From Comamonadaceae bacterium (GTDB lineage: Bacteria > Pseudomonadota > Gammaproteobacteria > Burkholderiales > Burkholderiaceae_C), in the NCBI GenBank assembly GCA_947483455.1, contig CANKNK010000109.1, positions 1-6,136 on the forward strand: a stretch of DNA of 6,136 nt, given 5' to 3'. Of this stretch, positions 1-5,637 are shown piece after piece. How positions within the stretch are numbered: the first letter of the stretch is position 1; the number at the start of each line of letters is the position of its first letter. A model generated the notes under the pieces. That model was given only the letters and a program-made list of their open reading frames with translations, had not been told where the DNA came from and ran no database searches. The position numbers and the translations under genes are program-made.

Positions 1-425
1 ACACTTGCGATGCGGTTGCGCTGGAAGACGCTGAAGTGTGCGTAATGCCCTTTGAACGTATTGAAGAATTGTCCCGCGAGGTGGTTGCATTGCAACGCCA
101 TGTGCACAAAATCATGAGCCGCGAAATTGTTCGCGAAAACGGTGTCATGCTGCTACTCGGCAGCATGCGCGCCGAAGAACGTCTGGCGGCGTTTTTACTG
201 AATTTGGTGCAGCGCTTGCACACCCGCGGTTTTTCACAATCGGAGCTGGTGCTGCGCATGACGCGTGAAGAAATTGGCAGCTACCTCGGCCTCAAATTGG
301 AGACGGTCAGCCGCACGTTTTCCAAGTTTGCCGAAGACGGCATTATCGACGTCAAGCAGCGCCATGTGCGCATCCTGAAAAGCGATGCGCTGCGCGATCT
401 GGTCAACCGCCCTGACTGCGAATAA
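1..425 (+). CDS. fnr: Fnr-type oxygen-sensing transcriptional regulator, C-terminal part (5' end outside window)
   Basis: This is the C-terminal part of a Crp/Fnr-family regulator, open to the left edge in the frame whose first full codon is at base 3 and ending in TAA. About 140 residues are visible. The start of the fragment (ALEDAEVCVMPFE) aligns by eye with the E. coli FNR stretch holding Cys122, the fourth ligand of the oxygen-labile [4Fe-4S] cluster; here the Cys codon is at 39-41. A long dimerisation helix follows, then AEERLAAFLLNL and a winged helix-turn-helix (MTREEIGSYLGLKLETVSR). The recognition helix keeps the Glu-x-x-Ser-Arg pattern that in FNR reads TTGAT half-sites. The N-terminal cysteine cluster lies outside the window, so oxygen sensing is inferred. 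The gene converges on the cbb3 cluster, whose promoter carries a matching box at 5442-5455. The family is very likely; the exact name (fnr, anr, btr) is a convention. Confidence 0.93.
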   Translation, partial: TCDAVALEDAEVCVMPFERIEELSREVVALQRHVHKIMSREIVRENGVMLLLGSMRAEERLAAFLLNLVQRLHTRGFSQSELVLRMTREEIGSYLGLKLETVSRTFSKFAEDGIIDVKQRHVRILKSDALRDLVNRPDCE

Positions 426-426
426 A

Positions 427-436
427 GGCGCGCGCC
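427..436. other. GC-only palindrome between the converging fnr and fixH genes
   Basis: GGCGCGCGCC is a perfect 10-bp palindrome just after the fnr stop codon, and a second palindrome, AGGCCT (437-442), follows directly. They fill almost all of the 17-bp gap between the two stop codons. There is no T-tract on either strand, and the first palindrome has no room for a loop, so it is not a standard intrinsic terminator. A role in ending either transcript is only a guess. Confidence 0.25.
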
Positions 437-441
437 AGGCC

Positions 442-705
442 TTAGGGCTTGTTCGGTAGTGCGGCAACCCCGGTGGCCGCATGGTTGCGCGCCTGCATCG
501 CCGGGGCGAGATTGGACGCTTGGCTTTGCACCCTTTGCCCGCCGGGCGGAAAGTCTGCTTCGGTCACCAGCGTATCCATGCCGCTATAGGCCAGGTAAAA
601 AGTAAAAAAGCTGGCCAGCACAACGATCAAGGGACCGGATACCACCAGCCACACGTGGCCGAAATGCCACCAGGGCGCTGCGTCAGGGGGGGATTGTGTA
701 GACAT
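442..705 (-). CDS. ccoH: Short FixH/CcoH-like cbb3 oxidase assembly protein
   Basis: This 87-residue protein has one membrane helix near its N-terminus (about residues 17-40), preceded by PWWHFGHVWLV, which resembles the start of FixH/CcoH proteins of betaproteobacterial cbb3 clusters. CcoH/FixH is a single-span membrane protein needed for assembly or stability of the oxidase. Classical FixH proteins of about 150-170 residues carry a periplasmic domain; here only about 45 polar residues follow the helix, ending in LAPAMQARNHAATG and a short tail. The DYYR-like motif that usually follows the helix is replaced by TEADFPPGG. The ATG at 705 is chosen because an AAGGAG lies five bases upstream; an out-of-frame ATG at 709 is too close to it. 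It is last in the operon, nine bases after ccoG. Membership of the family is fairly sure; function of the short form is inferred. Confidence 0.8.
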   Translation of the reverse strand: MSTQSPPDAAPWWHFGHVWLVVSGPLIVVLASFFTFYLAYSGMDTLVTEADFPPGGQRVQSQASNLAPAMQARNHAATGVAALPNKP

Positions 706-710
706 ACATA

Positions 711-716
711 CTCCTT
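711..716 (-). promoter_or_regulatory. Shine-Dalgarno site of fixH/ccoH, overlapping the ccoG stop
   Basis: AAGGAG on the - strand uses the last two bases of the ccoG TAA and lies five bases before the ATG at 705. It settles the start between two ATGs four bases apart and implies translation coupled to ccoG. Confidence 0.75.
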
Positions 717-2181
717 AGTGCGGAACCATAAACACGGCTTTTTCTTTGAGAACGGTGGTGTCGTCCTGGCCGTCAATTTCAAAATGGATGGGGTGCGATC
801 CCGGTGTGGCCTGGCCCGGTGGCAATTGCAGCCGCAACACAAACCAGCGCGACTGTGCAGGCGCTACCGTCAGGTCTTCCTCTGTTACCACTTGCAAACC
901 GGGCAGGCCATCGACCTGGACATGCACGCGCAGTTCGGCTTCGGTGACGTTCATAATTTGCAGGCGGAACACGTTTTCGATCACGCCACCGGCCAGCTCG
1001 CGGGCCAGCGATTTGCGGTCGCGCTCCACATCGACCTTGAAGGGCGCACGCGTGACCAGGCTGATGGTCAAGATGCCGATGATGAGCCAGACCACGGCGG
1101 TGTAAAGCAGCACCCTTGGACGAAACACATGGCGCCAAATTTCACCTGCGCCCCAGCGCTCGCGTATGGCATGTTCGGTGGAGTACTTCACCAAGCCGCG
1201 CGGGTAGTGCATCTTGTCCATGACCTCGTCACACACGTCGGCACAGGCACCGCAGCCTATGCATTCGTATTGCAAGCCATCGCGGATATCGATGCCCGTG
1301 GGGCAGACGTGGACACACAAATTACAGTCGATGCACGCGCCCAAAGAAAGCTCTGAGGGATCAGCCTTGCGGGCACGGCTGCCGCGCGGCTCGCCGCGGG
1401 CCTGGTCATAGCCCACGATCAGTGTGTCTTTGTCAAACATGGCGCTTTGAAAGCGTGCGTAGGGGCACATGTGCTTGCAAACTTGTTCCCGCAAATAGCC
1501 GGCGTTGCCATAGGTGGCCAAACCATAGAAAAAGACCCAGAACATTTCCCACGAACCGAAAGACCAGTGGGCCGCTTCGCCGGCCAGCACATGGATAGGC
1601 GTGAAGTAGCCGACAAAGGTAAAACCCGTCCACAAGCCCACGGCCAACCACAGCACTTGCTTGAGGGACTTGCGCCAGACCTTATCCCAGTTCCAAGACC
1701 CTTCGTCACGGCGCATATGGGCGATACGGTCGCCCTCGGTCTTGCGCTCTATCCACATGAAAATTTCGGTATAGACGGTTTGCGGGCAGGCATAACCGCA
1801 CCACAAACGACCGGCCACTGCGGTGAACAAAAACAGCGACAAGGCCGAGATCACCAGCAAACCCGTCAAGTAAATAAAGTCCTGCGGGTAGAGCACGAGC
1901 TTGAAGATGTAGAAGCGGCGCGCTGCCAAATCAAATAAGACCGCCTGGCGTTCACCCCAGTGCAACCAAGGAAGGCCATAAAACAAGAGCTGCGTGAACA
2001 ACACCATGGCCCAGCGCAAGCGGGCAAATCTGCCATTGACGCTGCGGGGATAAATTTTTTGGTGCGCTTCGTACAGAGACACCCATACCGGACCGGCCTC
2101 TTCGGGTGGGCGGACGGGACTGGTGTCCTTGGAGACGGCGATAGGAATGACGACGCGCGCGGCGCTTTCGGGGGGCTTCAA
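715..2181 (-). CDS. ccoG: CcoG, cbb3 oxidase maturation iron-sulfur membrane protein (probable TTG start)
   Basis: About 488 residues, the usual length of CcoG (RdxA/FixG). It is a polytopic inner-membrane protein with two [4Fe-4S] ferredoxin-type motifs; work on the family links it to Cu(II) reduction that supplies Cu(I) for the CuB site of cbb3 oxidase. Membrane helices lie at about 57-73, 91-122, 175-193, 211-228 and 357-377. The cluster motifs are CIDCNLCVHVCP (283-294) and CIGCGACADVCD (307-318). Two further cysteine pairs, WCGYACP (127-133) and VCKHMCP (234-240), are typical. The C-terminal hundred residues form an Ig-like periplasmic domain. The start is uncertain: no ATG exists in frame after the ccoP stop, and the first internal Met is residue 59, inside the first helix. 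The TTG at 2181 gives a natural N-terminus (KPPESAARVVIPIA), but I see no Shine-Dalgarno before it. A GTG at 2082 is the alternative. Confidence 0.95.
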   Translation of the reverse strand: MKPPESAARVVIPIAVSKDTSPVRPPEEAGPVWVSLYEAHQKIYPRSVNGRFARLRWAMVLFTQLLFYGLPWLHWGERQAVLFDLAARRFYIFKLVLYPQDFIYLTGLLVISALSLFLFTAVAGRLWCGYACPQTVYTEIFMWIERKTEGDRIAHMRRDEGSWNWDKVWRKSLKQVLWLAVGLWTGFTFVGYFTPIHVLAGEAAHWSFGSWEMFWVFFYGLATYGNAGYLREQVCKHMCPYARFQSAMFDKDTLIVGYDQARGEPRGSRARKADPSELSLGACIDCNLCVHVCPTGIDIRDGLQYECIGCGACADVCDEVMDKMHYPRGLVKYSTEHAIRERWGAGEIWRHVFRPRVLLYTAVVWLIIGILTISLVTRAPFKVDVERDRKSLARELAGGVIENVFRLQIMNVTEAELRVHVQVDGLPGLQVVTEEDLTVAPAQSRWFVLRLQLPPGQATPGSHPIHFEIDGQDDTTVLKEKAVFMVPH

Positions 2182-2213
2182 AGGGGTCGGCTCAAACGAA
2201 GAGAGGGCGCCAT
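2178..2213 (-). other. 11-codon reading frame between ccoP and ccoG (possible coupling leader)
   Basis: An ATG ten bases after the ccoP stop opens a frame that encodes MAPSLRLSRPL and stops at a TGA overlapping the putative TTG start of ccoG, in a TTGA arrangement analogous to the common ATGA stop-start overlap. No Shine-Dalgarno precedes the ATG. It may be chance, a reinitiation leader that feeds ribosomes to ccoG, or the true ccoG start separated by an indel of one or two bases. The sequence alone does not decide. Confidence 0.2.
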
Positions 2214-2223
2214 CGGCTGGCGC

Positions 2224-3120
2224 TTATTTATTGGAAAAACCCCAGACATAGCCGGTCAGCACATGTATTTGGGCTTGCGTCAACTTGCCCGCCTGCCCAG
2301 GCATCTGGTTGACCTTGCCTTGGTTAACCATGGCCAAAATTGCGTTTTCGCCATAGCCATGGAGCCAGGTGTTATCGCTTAAATTGGGTGCGCCCAAAGC
2401 CTGGTTGCCTTTGCCATCGGCACCGTGGCAGGCGGCGCAGACGGTAAATTTGGGTTTGCCCAGAGCGGCGCGCAGCGAGTCGTGCGGACTGCCCGACAGG
2501 CTGAGCACATAGTTGGCAACGTTCTTGGCGTCATCGGGCGTGCCCAGCGCAGCAGCCATAGGCGGCATTTGGCCGATGCGGCCCAGGGTGATGGTTTCTT
2601 TGATTTTGTCCGGGCTTCCGCCGTGCAACCAATCCCCATCGCTCAGATTCGGAAAGCCTTTGGAGCCACGCGCGTCCGAGCCGTGGCACTGGGCGCAGTT
2701 GTTCATGAATAAGCGCTCGCCTACGCCTTTGGCTTGCGGATCACGTGAGAGTGCCTCGGGCGACATCGCATCAAACCGGGCGTAGAGCGGCGCTTCGTCG
2801 GCCTCTCCTTGAACCACCTCGGCGCGGTATTCGCCTAGCGAGGTCCATCCCAATTGGCCGACATAGCTACCCAAGCCGGGATAGAGCGCCAAATAGGCAA
2901 AGCCAAACACCACCGAAATCACAAACATCCAGACCCACCAGCGCGGCAGCGGGTTGTTCATTTCGCGCAAGTCTTCGTCCCACACATGGCCGGTGCTTTC
3001 GTCGGACGACATCAGCTGCGTCTTGCCGGAGACCCATAACAGTACCAGGCAGGCGACCATGCCGACCAGGGTGATAACGGAGATATACACCGTCCAGAAG
3101 TTGCTAGTAAAGTCACTCAT
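2224..3120 (-). CDS. ccoP: CcoP, dihaem cytochrome c subunit of cbb3 oxidase
   Basis: A 298-residue membrane-anchored dihaem cytochrome c, the normal size for CcoP. It takes electrons from soluble or membrane c-type cytochromes and passes them to CcoO and CcoN on the periplasmic side. Two membrane helices are seen at about 10-30 and 61-81, joined by a polar loop that contains the conserved MNNPLPRWW. Two haem c sites follow: CAQCH (142-146) with a probable axial Met in GQMPPM (about 185), and CAACH (228-232) with a probable axial Met in NQMPGQ (about 273). The two cytochrome domains look alike, each with the NLSD and WLHG elements. The ATG at 3120 has an AGGAA a few bases upstream. The gene starts 30 bases after ccoQ. 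Its reading frame is the same as that of ccoG, separated by its TAA. Confidence 0.97.
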   Translation of the reverse strand: MSDFTSNFWTVYISVITLVGMVACLVLLWVSGKTQLMSSDESTGHVWDEDLREMNNPLPRWWVWMFVISVVFGFAYLALYPGLGSYVGQLGWTSLGEYRAEVVQGEADEAPLYARFDAMSPEALSRDPQAKGVGERLFMNNCAQCHGSDARGSKGFPNLSDGDWLHGGSPDKIKETITLGRIGQMPPMAAALGTPDDAKNVANYVLSLSGSPHDSLRAALGKPKFTVCAACHGADGKGNQALGAPNLSDNTWLHGYGENAILAMVNQGKVNQMPGQAGKLTQAQIHVLTGYVWGFSNK

Positions 3121-3150
3121 ACATAGTTCCTGTGTGCCAAGAAGGCAGGC

Positions 3151-3288
3151 TCAGTCCTGCTCAAAGGGAAGGCGCTCGGCTTGCGAAAAATCTTCGTGGC
3201 GCTTGGGTGAATAAGTCCACCAAATAATGCCAACAAAGACGGCAAAACTGGCCAGCGTTACCAAGGTGCGCAACGTGTTGATATCCAT
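3151..3288 (-). CDS. ccoQ: CcoQ, small accessory subunit of cbb3 oxidase
   Basis: This 45-residue protein has a single membrane helix (about residues 8-26) followed by a short charged tail. The sequence begins MDINTLRTLVTLASF and continues with WWTYSPKR and an acidic C-terminus ending LPFEQD, the usual CcoQ pattern of tryptophans at the helix end, a SP-basic turn and a terminal LPF. CcoQ (FixQ) is a single-span protein that stabilises the interaction of CcoP with the core complex. The start is supported by AGAGGAA six bases before the ATG. It sits between ccoO (15 bases upstream) and ccoP (30 bases downstream), exactly where ccoQ is expected. Confidence 0.95.
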   Translation of the reverse strand: MDINTLRTLVTLASFAVFVGIIWWTYSPKRHEDFSQAERLPFEQD

Positions 3289-3303
3289 CGCAATTCCTCT
3301 GCT

Positions 3304-3930
3304 TTACTTGAACGCCAGACCCAGCATTTGCAAATAGGCAATGGTGGCGTCCAGCTCGGTTTTGCCTTGCAATTCGTCGGTGGCCGCAGCGATCTGCGCG
3401 TCGGTGTAAGGCACCCCCACGGTGCGCAAGGCGCGCATATGGGCAGGCATGCTTTGGGCGTCTGCCGGCGTCTTGGCCAGCCAGGGGTAGGCTGGCATAT
3501 TGGATTCGGGCACCAGGTCGCGCGGGTTGTTCAGGTGGATGCTGTGCCATTCGTCGCTATAGCGTCCACCCACGCGCGCCAGATCCGGTCCGGTGCGTTT
3601 GCTACCCCACTGAAACGGGTGGTCGTATACCGATTCGCCCGCCACCGAATAATGGCCGTAGCGCAGGGTCTCCGCGCGCAGCGGCCGGATCATTTGCGAA
3701 TGGCAGTTGTAGCAACCCTCGCGCACATAGATGTCGCGCCCGGCCAATTGCAGCGCGGTATAGGGTTTGACACCGGCCAGCGGCTCGGTGGTGGATTTTT
3801 GAAAAAACAAGGGCACAATTTCGACCATGCCACCGGCCAGCAGCACCAGCAAAATCAGTACGATCATCAAAAAATTATTGGTCTCGATCTTCTCGTGCGT
3901 GAAGCCGGATTTTGGAGTGGGATTTGCCAT
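3304..3930 (-). CDS. ccoO: CcoO, monohaem cytochrome c subunit of cbb3 oxidase
   Basis: A 208-residue membrane-anchored monohaem cytochrome c, typical of CcoO. It relays electrons from CcoP to the low-spin haem b of CcoN. One N-terminal helix (about 19-43, containing a conserved Glu in MVEIVPLFF) anchors a periplasmic cytochrome domain. The haem-binding motif is CYNCH (73-77), within the characteristic [13 protein letters not shown], and the probable axial Met is in SNMPAYPW (about 145). The stretches [20 protein letters not shown] and [18 protein letters not shown] are hallmark CcoO sequence. The ATG at 3930 has AAAGGAAA upstream at good spacing and lies 15 bases after the ccoN stop. Every feature expected of a working subunit is present. 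Confidence 0.98.
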   Translation of the reverse strand: MANPTPKSGFTHEKIETNNFLMIVLILLVLLAGGMVEIVPLFFQKSTTEPLAGVKPYTALQLAGRDIYVREGCYNCHSQMIRPLRAETLRYGHYSVAGESVYDHPFQWGSKRTGPDLARVGGRYSDEWHSIHLNNPRDLVPESNMPAYPWLAKTPADAQSMPAHMRALRTVGVPYTDAQIAAATDELQGKTELDATIAYLQMLGLAFK

Positions 3931-3945
3931 ATCAGTTTCCTTTGC

Positions 3946-5382
3946 TCATGCGTGGGCCAGCAGCGGCGGCACTTGCACTGCTACCGCATTACCCGCAAAA
4001 GCGGTTTTTAAGGTGTTCCACAGCATGATGAGCATGCCGCCCAGATAAAGCAGGCCACCAATAAGACGCAAGACATAAAACGGGTAAGTGGCTTTCACGG
4101 ATTCCACAAAGGTATAGGTCAAGGTGCCGTCGGGGTTGACCGCGCGCCACATCAGGCCTTGCATCACACCGGCAATCCACATGGCTGCGATGTAAACCAC
4201 GATGCCGACGGTGGCCACCCAAAAATGCAGCTCAATGGCGGGCACGCTGTACATTTTTTTCTGGCCGAACAGGCGCGGTATCAGGTAGTACATGCTGCCC
4301 ATAGTGACCAAGCCCACCCAGCCCAAGGCGCCTGAGTGCACATGGCCCACCGTCCAGTCGGTGTAGTGGCTCAGGGCATTGACGGTTTTGATCGACATCA
4401 TCGGCCCTTCAAAGGTGCTCATGCCGTAGAAGGACAAGGAGACGATCAGGAAACGCAGAATCGGATCGTCGCGCAGCTTGTGCCAGGCGCCCGACAAAGT
4501 CATCACGCCGTTGATCATGCCGCCCCAGCTCGGCGCCAACAAAATCAGCGAGAACACCATGCCCACCGATTGGGTCCAGTCGGGCAAGGCGGTGTAATGC
4601 AAGTGGTGCGGGCCGGCCCACATATAGGTGAAGATCAGCGCCCAAAAGTGGACGATCGACAAGCGGTAGCTATAGACGGGTCGCTCGGCCTGCTTGGGGA
4701 TGAAGTAATACATCATGCCCAGAAAGCCAGCCGTGAGGAAAAAACCCACGGCGTTGTGGCCGTACCACCATTGAATCATGGCGTCCTGTACGCCGGCATA
4801 AGCCGAATAGGACTTCATCCAACCGGCGGGAATGGCCGCGCTATTGACCAAATGCAAAAGGGCGACCGCCAATATAAAGGCGCCGAAAAACCAGTTGGCT
4901 ACGTATATGTGCTTGACCTTGCGTGTACCCAAGGTGCCAAAAAATACTACCGCGAAGCTGACCCAGACCAAGGTGATTAGGATATCGATCGGCCATTCCA
5001 GTTCAGCGTATTCCTTGCCCTGGGTGTAGCCCAGGGGCAGGGAAATCGCGGCGGCCACAATGACTGCCTGCCAGCCCCAAAAGGTAAAGGCGGCCAGCTT
5101 GTCGGAAAACAAGCGTACCTGGCTGGTGCGCTGCACCACATAGTAGGAAGAGGCAAACAAACCGCAGCCGCCAAAGGCAAAAATCACGGCATTGGTATGC
5201 AGCGGCCGCAAGCGCCCATAGCTGAGCCAGGAAATGCCGAAATTCAACTCAGGCCAAGCCAGTTGTGCGGCGATGATCACGCCGACCAACATGCCCACCA
5301 CCCCCCAGACCACGGTCATGATCGCAAACTGGCGCACGACAGTGTCGTTATACGTCGCCGCCTGCTGGTTTGCAAATGCCAT
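3946..5382 (-). CDS. ccoN: CcoN, catalytic haem-copper subunit I of cbb3 oxidase
   Basis: A 478-residue polytopic membrane protein (about 12 helices), the usual size of CcoN. It reduces oxygen to water at the haem b3-CuB site and pumps protons. Key residues are present: His62 in LHTNAV (low-spin haem b ligand); His209 in WWYGHN together with His259 and His260 in AGPHH (CuB ligands); Tyr253 in FTYMW, the tyrosine that in this class is cross-linked to the CuB histidine; Glu325 in STFEGP; and His347 and His349 in VGHVHSG (haem b3 and haem b ligands). Roles are assigned by comparison with the Pseudomonas stutzeri enzyme, from which numbering here appears shifted by two. The conserved [10 protein letters not shown] loop is also present. 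The ATG at 5382 has GAGAGAGG five bases upstream. It is first in the operon, behind the FNR box at 5442-5455. Confidence 0.98.
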   Translation of the reverse strand: MAFANQQAATYNDTVVRQFAIMTVVWGVVGMLVGVIIAAQLAWPELNFGISWLSYGRLRPLHTNAVIFAFGGCGLFASSYYVVQRTSQVRLFSDKLAAFTFWGWQAVIVAAAISLPLGYTQGKEYAELEWPIDILITLVWVSFAVVFFGTLGTRKVKHIYVANWFFGAFILAVALLHLVNSAAIPAGWMKSYSAYAGVQDAMIQWWYGHNAVGFFLTAGFLGMMYYFIPKQAERPVYSYRLSIVHFWALIFTYMWAGPHHLHYTALPDWTQSVGMVFSLILLAPSWGGMINGVMTLSGAWHKLRDDPILRFLIVSLSFYGMSTFEGPMMSIKTVNALSHYTDWTVGHVHSGALGWVGLVTMGSMYYLIPRLFGQKKMYSVPAIELHFWVATVGIVVYIAAMWIAGVMQGLMWRAVNPDGTLTYTFVESVKATYPFYVLRLIGGLLYLGGMLIMLWNTLKTAFAGNAVAVQVPPLLAHA

Positions 5383-5408
5383 AAAAACCTCTCTCCATAG
5401 ATGCGTTA

Positions 5409-5421
5409 CGCACAGTGTGCG
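5409..5421. promoter_or_regulatory. 13-bp perfect dyad in the ccoN promoter region
   Basis: CGCACAGTGTGCG is a perfect inverted repeat (six-base arms around one central base) between the FNR box and the ccoN Shine-Dalgarno. The spacing rule of class II FNR promoters (box centred 41.5 bases upstream of the transcript start) would put the -10 element at 5414-5419 (CACACT on the - strand, a weak match) and the transcript start near 5407, so the dyad would overlap both. It could be an operator for a second regulator or a chance palindrome. No factor can be named. Confidence 0.3.
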
Positions 5422-5441
5422 ACGTGGGCATAAAAAACGTA

Positions 5442-5455
5442 TTGATGCATGTCAA
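5442..5455 (-). promoter_or_regulatory. FNR box upstream of ccoN
   Basis: The 14-bp site TTGATGCATGTCAA (+ strand), or TTGACATGCATCAA in the direction of ccoN, matches the FNR/Anr consensus TTGAT-N4-ATCAA at nine of ten defined positions. Its centre is 66 bases before the ccoN start codon. It lies between ccoS and ccoN, both on the - strand, so it can drive only ccoN and the genes after it. It predicts activation of ccoNOQPG-fixH under low oxygen by an Fnr protein such as the one encoded at 1-425. The outer half also reads TTGACA, a perfect sigma-70 -35 hexamer, but the -10 at a 17-bp distance (TATGCC) is poor. Confidence 0.88.
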
Positions 5456-5486
5456 GTGCGGCGCAAACAACGCCTGAAAAATCGAT

Positions 5487-5630
5487 TTAAGACTCTGGCT
5501 CTTGCAATATGCGTGCGCCTTCGGACTCGATGTCGTCAAACTGGCCCCGGTCTATGGCCCACCACAAACCACCCAGAATGAAAAACACCAGGCTCACGGA
5601 AAGCGGGATGAGCAAATACAAAATGTCCAT
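5487..5630 (-). CDS. ccoS: CcoS, cbb3 oxidase maturation protein
   Basis: A 47-residue protein with one membrane helix (about 4-26) followed by the CcoS signature GQFDDIESEGARIL (usual form GQFDDLEGPAHRIL). CcoS is a small inner-membrane protein needed for insertion of the haem b and copper cofactors into CcoN. The ATG at 5630 gives the usual N-terminus (MDILYLLIPLSVS); a longer in-frame ATG at 5687 would add 19 atypical residues and overlap ccoI, so it is rejected. The start lies seven bases after the ccoI stop and has no clear Shine-Dalgarno, suggesting translation coupled to ccoI. It is followed by the promoter gap of ccoN. Confidence 0.95.
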   Translation of the reverse strand: MDILYLLIPLSVSLVFFILGGLWWAIDRGQFDDIESEGARILQEPES

Positions 5631-5637
5631 AGCGTTT

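Noticed and set aside
461..480. GCGGC...GCCGC inverted repeat inside the fixH 3' end as a terminator for fnr
   Set aside because: The stem is only five pairs around a ten-base loop and no T-tract follows; the bases are coding on the other strand.
481..1356. Long open frame (291 codons) on the + strand, opposite fixH and ccoG
   Set aside because: It is antisense to two well-supported genes, is rich in His, Gln and Arg with no recognisable domain, and has no ribosome site that I can see. It is the usual shadow of a GC-rich gene.
1447..1938. Open frame of 163 codons on the + strand, opposite ccoG
   Set aside because: It is antisense to conserved CcoG helices and has no features of its own.
3328..4011. 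Open frame of 227 codons on the + strand, opposite ccoO and the end of ccoN
   Set aside because: The composition is that of a shadow frame, it has no domain, and the opposite strand carries unmistakable haem-protein genes.
4336..4980. Open frame of 214 codons on the + strand, opposite ccoN
   Set aside because: It is His/Gln-rich antisense of the conserved CcoN core, so its openness follows from the codon use of ccoN.
5456..5486. Possible terminator after ccoS
   Set aside because: Only a four-pair GGCG/CGCC stem is visible, and no T-tract follows it in the direction of ccoS transcription. Not enough to call.
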